64,000 nucleotides of DNA from an uncultured Lachnospiraceae bacterium (lineage in GTDB: Bacteria; Bacillota; Clostridia; Lachnospirales; Lachnospiraceae), in assembly GCA_946182825.1 (NCBI GenBank), contig CAMGZH010000012.1:1-64000 (forward strand). Reading direction: 5' to 3'. Positions 9,319 through 18,699 of the stretch are shown here, in pieces. How positions within the stretch are numbered: position 1 is the first letter of the stretch; each line of letters begins with the position of its first letter. Below the pieces are notes generated by a model. That model saw nothing but the letters and a program-made list of their open reading frames with translations. It was not told where the DNA came from and did no database searches. The translations under genes were made by a program, and so were the position numbers.

Positions 9319-10077
9319 CTATAATCGGACAGACACGCCCTGTCCCTTTAAATACTGCTTTAAGTCACAAATCTCAAGCTCTTTGTAATGAAACAAGGAT
9401 GCCGCCAGAGCCGCCTCAGCGCCCCCTTCCGTGACCGCCTCAAGAAAATGTTCCTTTGTGCCCGCACCACCGGATGCGATCACAGGAATGGAGACTGCCT
9501 CGGAAACCGCCTTTGTCAGTTCGATATCATAACCGGCCTTTGTACCGTCACAATCCATACTGGTCAAAAGGATCTCTCCTGCTCCACGCTCCTCAGCCTC
9601 CTTCGCCCACGCAATGGCATCCAGTCCTGTATCAACTCTTCCTCCATGCTTAAATGCATGAAAGGTTCCATCATCCATTCGCTTGGCATCAATGGCCACT
9701 ACCACACACTGGGAACCGAACTTTTCTGCCGCATCACAGATCAACTGTGGATTCTCAATGGCAGATGAATTAATGGAGATCTTATCGGCGCCCTCTCTGA
9801 GCAGTTCACGGAAATCATCCACCGTGCGGATCCCTCCACCTACAGTAAAGGGAATGAACACCTGCTCAGCCACCTTAGAGACCATATCCACCACTGTTTT
9901 TCTCTGATCGGATGAAGCGGTGATATCCAGAAACACCAGCTCATCCGCTCCGGCCTTATCATAGGCCTTCGCAACCGATACCGGATCTCCGGCATCCTTT
10001 AATTCTACAAAATTAATACCTTTTACAACTCTGCCGTCCTTCACATCAAGGCACGGAATGATTCTTTTTGTTAGCAT
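9319..10077 (-). CDS. hisF: imidazole glycerol phosphate synthase, cyclase subunit HisF
   Basis: 252 residues, a (beta/alpha)8 barrel. Condenses ammonia from HisH with PRFAR to form imidazole glycerol phosphate and AICAR. Catalytic aspartates are visible in [10 protein letters not shown] (residue 11) and VVAIDAK (near 130). It starts one base after the hisH stop, so the two subunits are co-translated. No other his genes are in the window. Confidence 0.97.
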   Translation of the reverse strand: MLTKRIIPCLDVKDGRVVKGINFVELKDAGDPVSVAKAYDKAGADELVFLDITASSDQRKTVVDMVSKVAEQVFIPFTVGGGIRTVDDFRELLREGADKISINSSAIENPQLICDAAEKFGSQCVVVAIDAKRMDDGTFHAFKHGGRVDTGLDAIAWAKEAEERGAGEILLTSMDCDGTKAGYDIELTKAVSEAVSIPVIASGGAGTKEHFLEAVTEGGAEAALAASLFHYKELEICDLKQYLKGQGVSVRL

Positions 10078-10078
10078 A

Positions 10079-10684
10079 TCAACTCTCCAGGAAATTCTTA
10101 AGGATCTTAAGCCCTACTTCACTACTCTTCTCGGGATGGAACTGGCAGGCATATACCTTATCCTTCTGAACGGAGGCATGCACCAGCGCACCATAGGAAC
10201 ACGTTGCGGTTACAATGGACGGATCCTCCGCCTCAAGGTAATAGGAATGAACAAAATATACATAACTTCCTTCCGCGATTCCCTGAAACAGATCTCCCTT
10301 GTTGGGATAAGAAAGATCATTCCAGCCAATGTGCGGGATCTTTCTTCCGTCACCCTCCGGCAAACGTCTGATATGTCCTTTTAAAATGCCAAGTCCTTTC
10401 ACACCGACAGACTCTTCGCTGTCTTCAAAAAGTAATTGCAGACCGAGGCAGATTCCAAGAAGCGGCTTATGTAATCTCGCCACCTCTTTGATCACCTCTA
10501 CCAGTCCCCGTTCCTTCAGCTGCTCCATTGCGCTGCCAAAGGATCCGACTCCCGGTAAGATCACGTGGTCGGCATCCAAGATATCTCTCGGGTCACTTGT
10601 GATCTTCACATCTGCCCCAAGGGATAAAAGAGCCTTTTCCACACTTCGAATATTTCCTGCGTCATAGTCAATGATAGCTACCAA
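10079..10684 (-). CDS. hisH: imidazole glycerol phosphate synthase, glutamine amidotransferase subunit HisH
   Basis: 201 residues. Class I glutaminase that supplies ammonia to HisF. Nucleophile elbow GICLGLQ and catalytic FHPEK His/Glu pair are present. It begins 4 bases after the stop of the acidic membrane protein gene and probably shares its transcript. Confidence 0.97.
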   Translation of the reverse strand: MVAIIDYDAGNIRSVEKALLSLGADVKITSDPRDILDADHVILPGVGSFGSAMEQLKERGLVEVIKEVARLHKPLLGICLGLQLLFEDSEESVGVKGLGILKGHIRRLPEGDGRKIPHIGWNDLSYPNKGDLFQGIAEGSYVYFVHSYYLEAEDPSIVTATCSYGALVHASVQKDKVYACQFHPEKSSEVGLKILKNFLES

Positions 10685-10688
10685 TTCC

Positions 10689-12458
10689 CTACTCCTTTGA
10701 TGTTAATCCCGCCTTCTGGATGGTGTCCTGAACTGCTTTCGTATACGCTTTTCGGGTTAGGCTGTTGTAGATCGCGTTCGCATCTTTTTCCGTCATGCTG
10801 AACTGATCCTTAAGCTGTTGCGTAATCTTTTCACCTAATGCCTGATATGCAAGTGAGATATCAAGCGTCTTCGCCTCTTCCGCATGGATCTTATACTCAT
10901 GATAGCCAAGCACAAGAGAATCCAGTGCATAATCGTATTCTTTCCTCTTCATTCCGGCCTCATAGGCATTGTACCTGAGGGAAAGTGACATCATAAGCTT
11001 TGCCTGGGTAAGCATTGCCTCATCCTCTTCCTTCGGATTCTGAAGAGTGCTCAACTCATGATATGCTTTCATATAGTCCTCTTCTGCAAAGGCCTTGTGG
11101 GCTTCACTTCGAATGGAACCGTCCGGAACATATTTCAAAACGATCATGATCAATGCGATCAGCGAAATTGCAAGAAGAATAAAGGGGATGATTCCCTTGA
11201 TCGGAACCTTCGGTGAATTATCCACCGGCCGCGGTTTCTTTTCCTTCTTCGGCTTTGGCTCCTTTGGCTTCTTCTCTTTCTTTTCTTTCTTTTTCTTTGG
11301 TTTCTTTTCTTTTTTCTTTTTCTCTTTCTTTGGGGCTTCTTCCTCTTCAAAGGAAGCCAGGATATCATCATCCTCCAAAGAAAGTTCCTCTGCTGTTGGA
11401 TCATCGGAAAGCATAAGATCGTCCGTTGTGATCTCCTCCTCTCCCTCCTTTGGCTTTTTCTTGAAGATTCCCGTGAGCTTAGCTATCAGAGAACCGAAAA
11501 ATCCTCCCTTTGGATTCTCCAGTTCATCAAGGGATATGTTTTCATCTTCAAGATCCAAAGAATCTGACACGGAATCCGCCGACTGTTCAAAATCCTCTCT
11601 GGCCTCCGGGAGTTCCTCATCGCTGGCATCCGCATTCAGCAGATCCCCAATATCGGTAAGATCTCCATCTTCTCCGGAAAGAATATCCGACAGATCCATA
11701 GAATCACCTGACTCATCCATTAACGGTACCTCCTTCGCTGATGTATCACCATCCGCAAACGGGATCTGCTCTTCAGAATCAAGCTCATCTGGAGCAAATT
11801 CTGCCTGAAGGAATTCTTCAGGAGCAGCCGGAACCTCTTCTGTTCCCATAATATCCGGATTTTCTATTTCCGGTTGGGTAGCAGGTGTCTCCTCCATCTC
11901 AGGAGGTTCCTCGGGCGAGATCTCTTCCTCCGGCAAAGCCGTCTCCTCTTCTGCCGCAGGCTCATCTTCTGTGGCCTGGCGTTTTGCTTCCGAGACAATG
12001 GAAGAAATATTATCCATAAAGGCGTCCTTCGGATCTTCCTCTACAACTTCCTTCTCTTCTCCGATACTGCTAAAGTACGGACTGACCTGCTCTCCATCCG
12101 GAAGAGCATCCTCCGGCGAATACCATTCGTCCTTATCCTTTTTCCCGTTCTCTCTTAAACCTTCTTCAAACTCCTGCAGAAAATCTTCCGCACCTTCCTG
12201 TTCGAGTTCATCTTCAAATTCTGCCAACAGTTCAGAATCCGACAGGGCCCGCCTGAGATTCTTCCGTCTGGATTGTCTCGGCTGGTAGTCGGAAAGGCCG
12301 GTCTTCTCCATGAAGTCATCTCCGGGGCGAACGCGGTTACGGCGGCGGACACGTTCTTTGGTTCTGGCGTCATCCCGTCGCCTTTCAGCTTCTACATTTG
12401 ATTTTGCTTGACTGATGGAATCCAATAATCCATCTAAATAATCTTCAGAATTCGGCAA
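10689..12458 (-). CDS. large acidic single-pass membrane protein, function unknown
   Basis: 589 residues. The first about 340 residues are very acidic and low complexity (Glu/Asp/Pro/Ser). A strongly basic block of Lys/Glu/Pro repeats (KKEKKPKKKKEKKEKK) follows, then one transmembrane helix (GIIPFILLAISLIALIMIVL) and a helical C-terminal domain of about 140 residues resembling a tetratricopeptide-like fold (SEAHKAFAEEDYMKAYHEL). With no signal peptide, the acidic part is probably cytoplasmic and the helical domain outside. It lies between cheV and hisH. Function not recognised. Confidence 0.75.
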   Translation of the reverse strand: MPNSEDYLDGLLDSISQAKSNVEAERRRDDARTKERVRRRNRVRPGDDFMEKTGLSDYQPRQSRRKNLRRALSDSELLAEFEDELEQEGAEDFLQEFEEGLRENGKKDKDEWYSPEDALPDGEQVSPYFSSIGEEKEVVEEDPKDAFMDNISSIVSEAKRQATEDEPAAEEETALPEEEISPEEPPEMEETPATQPEIENPDIMGTEEVPAAPEEFLQAEFAPDELDSEEQIPFADGDTSAKEVPLMDESGDSMDLSDILSGEDGDLTDIGDLLNADASDEELPEAREDFEQSADSVSDSLDLEDENISLDELENPKGGFFGSLIAKLTGIFKKKPKEGEEEITTDDLMLSDDPTAEELSLEDDDILASFEEEEAPKKEKKKKEKKPKKKKEKKEKKPKEPKPKKEKKPRPVDNSPKVPIKGIIPFILLAISLIALIMIVLKYVPDGSIRSEAHKAFAEEDYMKAYHELSTLQNPKEEDEAMLTQAKLMMSLSLRYNAYEAGMKRKEYDYALDSLVLGYHEYKIHAEEAKTLDISLAYQALGEKITQQLKDQFSMTEKDANAIYNSLTRKAYTKAVQDTIQKAGLTSKE

Positions 12459-12481
12459 AATCTTACCTCCATAACATAGAT

Positions 12482-12510
12482 AAAGGGAAGCGACTGCATC
12501 ACTCCCCTTT
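12482..12510 (-). terminator. weak stem-loop after cheV
   Basis: Arms AAAGGG and CCCTTT enclose a 17-base loop between cheV and the acidic membrane protein gene. The following bases (ATCTATG) are not a good U-tract, so termination would be partial at best. Confidence 0.3.
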
Positions 12511-12534
12511 GTGCTCTATCACTTGCGACAGGTC

Positions 12535-13458
12535 TTATTTCTTCTTACGGCCTGCCTCATACTTATCAACAAGACCATCGATCGCTTCAACGAGCTTACC
12601 GATCTCAGGCTTGGTGAGCTGTGCATCGGCACCTACGCTCTCACCCTTACGGCGGATATCGTCATTGATAAGAGATGAGAAAATGATAACTGGAAGGTTA
12701 CGCATTACTTCATCCTCTTTCACCAGCTTGCACAAACGGTGTCCGTCCATCTTAGGCATCTCAATATCGGTAACGATCAGGTGAACATCGTCAAGTACGG
12801 TTCCCTTATCCTTATAATCATTGAGCTTCTCCCATGCCTCAAGACCGTTAGGATTAACGTTGAGGTTGGTATATCCTGCCTTCTTGAGACATTCAACAAT
12901 AAGCTTGGAAAGCAATGGTGAATCCTCTGCAATCAGGATCGGTGAAGCAGAACGATCACGATCCTTGATATCATCCAGATCAGAAACCTTAAGTCCTGTC
13001 TCCGGGTTAATATTACTTACGATCTTCTCGAAATCGAGAATAACAACAAGTCTGTCCTCCAATTTGATGATACCGGTTGCAACTCCGCTCTCATCGGAAG
13101 AAATCGTAGAATCCGGTGTATTGATATCCTCCCAGGATACACGGTGAATTCCCAATACCTGATCTACATGGAATGCTGTATTCAGGCTGTTAAAATTTGT
13201 GATAAAGAAAAGTCCTTCCACATTCGGATCATCCGGATAGCCTAAGCACTTACGGAGATTGATGACAGAAATCATTGTATCACGCGGCATGAAAATGCCC
13301 TCAACAAATGGATGGGAATTTGGAACCGGTGTTACATGCTGATAATTTAAGATCTCAATAATCTTAGCTACGTTGATTCCGTAGAAATTGTCAGCCACCT
13401 TGAATTCAAGAATCTCCAGCTCGTTTGTACCGGATTCAAGTAAAATATTTGTATCCAT
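12535..13458 (-). CDS. cheV: chemotaxis protein CheV
   Basis: 307 residues. CheW-like coupling domain (about 1-155) linked to a response regulator receiver domain (about 172-300) with phospho-acceptor Asp in LIVTDIEMPKMDG. CheV couples chemoreceptors to the CheA kinase and its receiver domain aids adaptation. It is preceded by a lipoprotein gene 21 bases upstream. Its presence, with FliK- and FlhB-like genes elsewhere in the window, suggests a motile organism. Confidence 0.95.
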   Translation of the reverse strand: MDTNILLESGTNELEILEFKVADNFYGINVAKIIEILNYQHVTPVPNSHPFVEGIFMPRDTMISVINLRKCLGYPDDPNVEGLFFITNFNSLNTAFHVDQVLGIHRVSWEDINTPDSTISSDESGVATGIIKLEDRLVVILDFEKIVSNINPETGLKVSDLDDIKDRDRSASPILIAEDSPLLSKLIVECLKKAGYTNLNVNPNGLEAWEKLNDYKDKGTVLDDVHLIVTDIEMPKMDGHRLCKLVKEDEVMRNLPVIIFSSLINDDIRRKGESVGADAQLTKPEIGKLVEAIDGLVDKYEAGRKKK

Positions 13459-13479
13459 TGTCTTCCTCCTGCTCTGGTA

Positions 13480-14238
13480 CTACTTGTTCTTCGAACCTGC
13501 CAGATCGATCTGGTAGGTCGTGCCGTTCATCGTCTCCTGTAAAACGATCTTCGATGGATCTGTCACTGTACCCTTCGGGAACTGGAACAGGACAACCATA
13601 TTCTTAGACTTACCGGCCTTAATCGTTCCTTCGTAAGTCGTCAGGTCATTCAATAATAATGTTGCATCGCTTGGCGCAGTCTTCGTTCCGTAGGAAACGG
13701 TAAAAGAAACGCCCTTCTTAATCATATTGATCTTCGTATCGGTGGAACCATTATTAACCACCTTAAATCGAACGACCAAAAGCTCATTCCCCTTGTCCGG
13801 GGACAAATCATATACGTCTCCACTTCCATAGCTGGACGATACCTTCGCATCCCTGTATAAAAAAGATACATTCTTGATATCCAAAGCCTCTGTAAGCGTC
13901 TTTGAGACGACGACCTCTGCGGGATCCTCCGTGGTCGGATCCGTTTCTGAAGTCTGTGTCGAATCCGAAGATTCACTGCTCTTCGAATCAGAGTCATCCT
14001 GCTGCGTCGGTTCTGTGGTGGTAGGGATCGAGGACTCCTCTTCCGCCGGAAGAGCAACGATTCCCTTATCCAGATTGATGTTGAACTTCGAAACAACCTT
14101 AGCACTGTATAGAGCGATATCTCGCTGCTGTTCGTCTGTCAGTTCAACCATCGTCGGACCACATCCTGTAAACAGAAGACTCATCGACAGCACCAGGAGG
14201 CAGGTTACTATCCTGTGTTTCATGTTGGCGCCTTTCAT
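13480..14238 (-). CDS. lipoprotein with DUF4352/DUF5067-like domain
   Basis: 252 residues. Lipobox LLFTGC gives a lipid-modified cysteine, followed by an Asp/Ser/Thr/Glu-rich linker and a beta domain of about 130 residues (VVRFKVVNNGSTDTKINM) of the immunoglobulin-like DUF4352 type. These domains are common in Firmicutes lipoproteins of unknown role. The ATG at 14238 has AAGGA six bases upstream. The internal ATG at 14223 (AAAGG upstream) is a valid alternative. Operon with cheV. Confidence 0.75.
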   Translation of the reverse strand: MKGANMKHRIVTCLLVLSMSLLFTGCGPTMVELTDEQQRDIALYSAKVVSKFNINLDKGIVALPAEEESSIPTTTEPTQQDDSDSKSSESSDSTQTSETDPTTEDPAEVVVSKTLTEALDIKNVSFLYRDAKVSSSYGSGDVYDLSPDKGNELLVVRFKVVNNGSTDTKINMIKKGVSFTVSYGTKTAPSDATLLLNDLTTYEGTIKAGKSKNMVVLFQFPKGTVTDPSKIVLQETMNGTTYQIDLAGSKNK

Positions 14239-14262
14239 GATACTTCCTTCAATTTTAATAAT

Positions 14263-14291
14263 ATGTTATCATTCCTTCGTTTAATATTCAA
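14263..14291 (-). promoter_or_regulatory. promoter of lipoprotein-cheV unit
   Basis: Minus-strand -35 TTGAAT (14286-14291), 17-base spacer, -10 TAACAT (14263-14268). The A+T-rich gap follows the histidine kinase stop codon. Confidence 0.5.
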
Positions 14292-14315
14292 TAAAAAATG
14301 CCTATATTATCAGAA

Positions 14316-15827
14316 TCATTTGTCTAATTCAAACCAAAATGCAACACCGTTCTCGCGGTTTGTTACGCCACACTCCTTGTGAAATGTATCCATAACAGCC
14401 TTGACCACAGAAAGACCGATCCCACTTCCTCCGTAGGCTCGGGTACGTGCCTTGTCCACCTTGTAGAATTTCTCCCAGAGATGAGGAATACTCTCCTCGG
14501 GGATGGGATCTCCGGAGTTAAACACCTCGATATGAACATCCCGGTCCCGCTCCGTGATCTCTACCCGAAGCTCCTTTTCTCCCTTGCAGTAATGGATGGC
14601 ATTGGACACATAGTTGGTAAGAACCTGTTCTGTAAAAAAGGAATCTGCCCAGACATAACAATCCTCAGGGTGAGCAAAGGAAAGTGTGATTCCCTCCTGT
14701 TCAAGCAGAAGCTGGTTCTGCTTAAGAACAGACTCAGCCACCTCCACCACATCAAAGTGCTCCATCGTCATAACATTTTCACCAAACTCGATCTGGTTCA
14801 ACGACAGAAGCTGCGAGACGATATGGTTCATCTTGTCTGCCTCGTCCATAATAACTTCGCAGTAGAATCGTCGGCTTTCCTCATCATCATTGACAGAATC
14901 CAAAAGTCCCTCCGCATATCCCCGGATCAGGGCAAGGGGAGTCTTAAGCTCATGGGAGACACTGGAAGAAAAATCCCTCCGCATCCTCTCATTCTGATCC
15001 CGCAAATCCAGATCTCTTTGCAGGTCTGCATTGGCCTGCTTCAAACGTTTGATGGTATCCTCAAGAGTCTCGGACAACTGGTTCATATGAATTCCAAGAT
15101 CATCCACCTCATTGGGATGTCTGCCGGGAATGTATTTGGCCTTAAAATTTAACGCTGTCATCTCCTTGCTGATCCTTGTCAGTCGAAGAACCGGCCTTGT
15201 AATATACCAGGTCATAAGGATAGCCACCACCACTGCCAGAACAATGGAGATCACCCCGGCAAAGGCCAGAAAACGACTGGACAACAACACGCTGGCGTTG
15301 ATGGAATTCATGGCAGAACGGATCAAGATCATATTATCATCCGGAAGCGTCCCCCACAGCACCAGAAAATCCGCATCCATCTTCGGATCGTGAAGTTTCA
15401 GGACAGAATATGACGCATCCGAATACAGAACCCTGCTACCCTCCTGTCCCTGCCCGAAAAACATGGAACGGTACAACTGCGCCATCATCAGATCGTTCTG
15501 ATTCTGTGAGGACAGAAGTACCTCTCCACCGGAAGAACTTACCATGATCTGCAGATTCTCATTGGCGCAAAGGGATTCAAAGGTCGTACGGTAATCATCG
15601 GTATACAGTTTCCCTTCAAGTTCTGCATGGCTGAGCTGCGTATAGGCATTTTCCATGGTGCTTTGCTTCCTGGCGATATAAAAGCTGCCAAAGAAGACCG
15701 TATTGATCACCCAGACCACAGCAATGGCCCCTAACGTAATCAGCACAATCCCACCGGCGATCTGCCGGTTGAGACTGTGCTGCTTTCTGGATGTCTTTAA
15801 TTTGTGAGAACGAAACATAAAAGCCAT
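14316..15827 (-). CDS. membrane sensor histidine kinase
   Basis: 503 residues. Two transmembrane helices (about 27-50 and 185-208) flank an extracellular sensor domain of about 135 residues, followed by HAMP, a HisKA helix with the phospho-accepting His in SVSHELKTPLALI, and an HATPase_c domain (N box NAIHYCKGE, G box GSGIGLSVVKAV). Partner of the response regulator at 17229-17942. The gene between them encodes an L,D-transpeptidase, suggesting the system monitors cell-wall state (inference). Confidence 0.93.
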   Translation of the reverse strand: MAFMFRSHKLKTSRKQHSLNRQIAGGIVLITLGAIAVVWVINTVFFGSFYIARKQSTMENAYTQLSHAELEGKLYTDDYRTTFESLCANENLQIMVSSSGGEVLLSSQNQNDLMMAQLYRSMFFGQGQEGSRVLYSDASYSVLKLHDPKMDADFLVLWGTLPDDNMILIRSAMNSINASVLLSSRFLAFAGVISIVLAVVVAILMTWYITRPVLRLTRISKEMTALNFKAKYIPGRHPNEVDDLGIHMNQLSETLEDTIKRLKQANADLQRDLDLRDQNERMRRDFSSSVSHELKTPLALIRGYAEGLLDSVNDDEESRRFYCEVIMDEADKMNHIVSQLLSLNQIEFGENVMTMEHFDVVEVAESVLKQNQLLLEQEGITLSFAHPEDCYVWADSFFTEQVLTNYVSNAIHYCKGEKELRVEITERDRDVHIEVFNSGDPIPEESIPHLWEKFYKVDKARTRAYGGSGIGLSVVKAVMDTFHKECGVTNRENGVAFWFELDK

Positions 15828-15849
15828 TATTTATGCTCCCTTTCCTTTC

Positions 15850-17232
15850 TTAATGACACTTGTGCTCCTTACAGAGATACTTTGCCGTGTCATCCGTAGG
15901 ATCCCAGGTATGCCAGTATGGCACCTTACCGATCACCGGCTTCTTAAACGGCTCGTAACCGCTTCCATTATAGATCACAACGGTGGTTCCGATCGGACAG
16001 TTCTCGTAAATCCACTTTGCCGCATAGGCCTGAAGTCTGACGCAACCGTGAGAGCAGGTCGTTCCAAGCTTGTTATATGCGCTGACAGACATTGTCTTGT
16101 TATCATTTGGCTTGCTTGAGAAAATGGAGTGGAAGTACACGCCATCGGTTGTGATCCGTGAGCAATACTGACCCCAGCAAGGTCCCATCAGCTCATGCCA
16201 GCGATACTTAAGATTCAGATGGAAGGTTCCGAGTGGTGTGGCATTTCCCGGAGAACAGATAAATACCTTCACCGGTACCAGACACTTGTCCACCTGTGCA
16301 TAGGCTGTTACCATCTGACGACTCTTGTTGATGTACATTACATAGGATACATCTTTCTTATCGAGATACTTCTCCGGATCGGATACCATGGTACCGTCAT
16401 TGTACTCATAAGTCAAAACAGTCTTACCATACAGGCCGGAATTCTTATCTGTGATCTTGCGCTTCACAGCCTTTACATCTGCCTTGCCGGATACGCCCTT
16501 GGTATACTCACCAAAGAAGACCCTGCCGTCCTTCTTAAGATATGGACGAACCTTATAGGCATACTTCTTGTTGAGAAAAACCTTCTCATCCAGATACTTT
16601 TTCTCGGTGACCTTGGCAATGCGCTTGTACTCACCCTTCTTCTCTTTTTTGTAGATAAAATATCCGGTTACGTTACCCTTCTTCTTCCACTTCAGCTGAA
16701 GGGAGATCTTAACAGCCTTGACCTCAAATGCCTTGATGGTTCCCACCTTGATACCTACCTTGCAGGAGATGGGGTTACTGTTTGCACCGTAGTAGATCTT
16801 GCCGTCCTCCTTGTAGAAGCAGACGATCTTATAGCGATAGGTCTTCAGTGGAGTAACATGCTTGTCTGTATAGGTCAGCTGATCCTTGTCCCGGATGGTC
16901 TTGATCTTCTTATACTCTGTTCCGCTGGTCTTACGATAGATAACATAACCTGTCACCCTACCGCTTGCCTTCCACTTAAGCTTCAGCTTCTCGTCAGCAG
17001 AAGTAACGCTCAAAAGTTTTGCCTTGCCTGCTGTAATAACAACCGCCGGACCTGTGATCACTGTCTCCTGGGAAGGAGTGGAACTCTCCTCTTCTCCTGT
17101 ATTCTCACCGACCTGTTCTGTCTGTCCGGTCTGCTCTGTCTGTTCCGCAAACGCCATAACAGGAATCGCTGTTACTACCGTTGCTGTCAAAAGGGCCATG
17201 CCCAACATTCTTCTTAACTTAATGCCTTTCAT
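15850..17232 (-). CDS. secreted L,D-transpeptidase with Fn3-like repeats
   Basis: 460 residues. Signal peptide (cleavage near MAFAEQ), Gln/Glu/Thr-rich spacer, two fibronectin type III-like repeats (about 70-160 and 160-255), then a YkuD catalytic domain with the motif SHGCVRL and catalytic Cys at 397. The upstream His is in YFHSIF. YkuD enzymes form 3-3 crosslinks in peptidoglycan or attach proteins to it. It overlaps the response regulator gene by 4 bases and ends 23 bases before the kinase gene, so all three are one operon. Confidence 0.93.
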   Translation of the reverse strand: MKGIKLRRMLGMALLTATVVTAIPVMAFAEQTEQTGQTEQVGENTGEEESSTPSQETVITGPAVVITAGKAKLLSVTSADEKLKLKWKASGRVTGYVIYRKTSGTEYKKIKTIRDKDQLTYTDKHVTPLKTYRYKIVCFYKEDGKIYYGANSNPISCKVGIKVGTIKAFEVKAVKISLQLKWKKKGNVTGYFIYKKEKKGEYKRIAKVTEKKYLDEKVFLNKKYAYKVRPYLKKDGRVFFGEYTKGVSGKADVKAVKRKITDKNSGLYGKTVLTYEYNDGTMVSDPEKYLDKKDVSYVMYINKSRQMVTAYAQVDKCLVPVKVFICSPGNATPLGTFHLNLKYRWHELMGPCWGQYCSRITTDGVYFHSIFSSKPNDNKTMSVSAYNKLGTTCSHGCVRLQAYAAKWIYENCPIGTTVVIYNGSGYEPFKKPVIGKVPYWHTWDPTDDTAKYLCKEHKCH

Positions 17233-17942
17233 TTTTCCTCTTCCTCTGTGTCAAATTTGTATCCCATACCCCAAATGGTATGAATGTAACTGCCGCAGTC
17301 TCCTAATTTGCTGCGGAGCTTTTTAACATGGGTATCAATGGTACGGGCATCACCAAAATAGTCATAGTCCCATACACTGTTAAGAATTTTCTCTCTGGAC
17401 AACGCGATGCCCCGATTCTTCATAAAATATGCCAAAAGTTCAAATTCCTTAACAGACAGGAGCACATCCTCGCCATCTGCAGAAACCACATGTGCATTTT
17501 CATCCAGGCGAAGGTTTCCTGCCTCAAGTACCCCCGGCATCTCTTCCGTCTCCTGTGCATTCATCACCTCATCCGACGACCTTGCTATGATCGCCTTGAC
17601 TCTTGCCACCAGAACCTTGGGTGAAAAAGGCTTGGTAACGAATTCATCCGCACCTGCCTGAAATCCTAAAAGTGCATCCTCTTCCTCTGACTTCGCCGTC
17701 AGCATGATGACCGGAACCGTAGAGAACTTCCGAAGATTCTTCAACGTCTCATAACCGTCCATTCTGGGCATCATCACATCTAAAATAATCAGAGCAATAT
17801 CCGGCTGGTCCTCATAGATATAAAGCGCCTCTTCTCCGTCGCCGGCTTCAAGAACCTGAAAACCGTCTCGCTTGAGATAATCGCCTACCAGCTTGCGCAT
17901 TCGCTCCTCATCGTCTACGATCAGTATCTTTTCCAGTGCCAT
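17229..17942 (-). CDS. OmpR-family response regulator
   Basis: 237 residues. Receiver domain (about 4-118) with phospho-acceptor Asp in LIILDVMMPRMDG near residue 55 and conserved Lys in FVTKPF, then a winged-helix DNA-binding domain (about 140-232, ELLAYFMKN and RTIDTHVKKLRSKLG). Shares a base with the upstream gene stop (TAATG) and overlaps the L,D-transpeptidase gene, indicating tight translational coupling. Confidence 0.95.
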   Translation of the reverse strand: MALEKILIVDDEERMRKLVGDYLKRDGFQVLEAGDGEEALYIYEDQPDIALIILDVMMPRMDGYETLKNLRKFSTVPVIMLTAKSEEEDALLGFQAGADEFVTKPFSPKVLVARVKAIIARSSDEVMNAQETEEMPGVLEAGNLRLDENAHVVSADGEDVLLSVKEFELLAYFMKNRGIALSREKILNSVWDYDYFGDARTIDTHVKKLRSKLGDCGSYIHTIWGMGYKFDTEEEEK

Positions 17943-18583
17943 TACTTATCCTCGCTCGCATTTTCCTGTTGTTGTTCGGATTGCTCTTGCAGTTCATCGG
18001 CCTTACGAAGAAGTTCTTCTTCCTTCTTCTTCACCTCTTCTTCTCGCTTCTGGAGATTCTCGTCCCAGGAAGCGTATTCATTCTCAAGCTTTGTCTTATA
18101 ATTGAGAATGTTCGGCGAATCACTTGTGATCGTAAGGAAAAACATAAAACCGACAGCCCCCAGTAAAATGATCACAACCACTACCAGCATATAAAAACGT
18201 TCCTTATACATCAAAACGATCTTCTTCGTGCGTTCCACCAGCTGAGCCGGAGCAATGTCCTCTCCGCCCTCCGGTGTCTGCGGCTTCACAACCCTGTCAT
18301 GAAGCTCCTGCTTAATCGGGATAAAGTTCACATCCTCTTCCCTTACCGCCGGGTCAGACAGGATCTGCTGACGCAACTCCGCTAAAAAAGAAAACCCCAG
18401 CTCCGTCTCAAATATCTCCTGATGGATAAGCTGATGGTATGCCGAAATCACGGCAGAAATATTCCTTCCCTGTAACTGATGCCGAAGGTAGTTGATGGCC
18501 TTTTGCTCTTTTATAGCCTTCTGGGCAAGATCAGCATCTTCAAATAAAAAATCGCCTACCTGAATTGCATTATTTTCCGCCAT
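17942..18583 (-). CDS. single-pass membrane protein with C-terminal coiled coil
   Basis: 213 residues. N-terminal region of about 120 residues, a transmembrane helix (MLVVVVIILLGAVGFMFFLTI, about 132-152), then a Glu/Lys/Gln-rich coiled coil to the end. No signal peptide is seen, so the N-terminal part is probably cytoplasmic and the coiled coil outside. First gene of the two-component/L,D-transpeptidase operon. It may be an accessory sensor or scaffold (inference from position only). Confidence 0.7.
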   Translation of the reverse strand: MAENNAIQVGDFLFEDADLAQKAIKEQKAINYLRHQLQGRNISAVISAYHQLIHQEIFETELGFSFLAELRQQILSDPAVREEDVNFIPIKQELHDRVVKPQTPEGGEDIAPAQLVERTKKIVLMYKERFYMLVVVVIILLGAVGFMFFLTITSDSPNILNYKTKLENEYASWDENLQKREEEVKKKEEELLRKADELQEQSEQQQENASEDK

Positions 18584-18628
18584 AGAAGTCTCCTTTTAGC
18601 GTTCTTTGCAAAATGTTCAACAATGTTT

Positions 18629-18657
18629 AATGTAACATAGATTGACGGAAAAGGCAA
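18629..18657 (-). promoter_or_regulatory. putative promoter of the two-component operon
   Basis: Minus-strand -35 TTGCCT (18652-18657), 17-base spacer, -10 TACATT (18629-18634), between the oad terminator and the coiled-coil membrane gene. Moderate consensus match. Confidence 0.4.
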
Positions 18658-18659
18658 AA

Positions 18660-18690
18660 GAAAAAGCCCCTCGCCAAAAGGCGAAGGGCC
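18660..18690 (-). terminator. rho-independent terminator of the decarboxylase operon
   Basis: Minus strand: GGCCCTTCGCC, TTTT loop, GGCGAGGGGC, then TTTTTC. It lies 10 bases after the oadA stop codon. Confidence 0.85.
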
Positions 18691-18699
18691 AAAGATTGC

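Noticed and set aside
16195-17217. 340-residue plus-strand frame antisense to the L,D-transpeptidase
   Set aside because: Shadow frame; the minus-strand protein has clear YkuD and Fn3 features.
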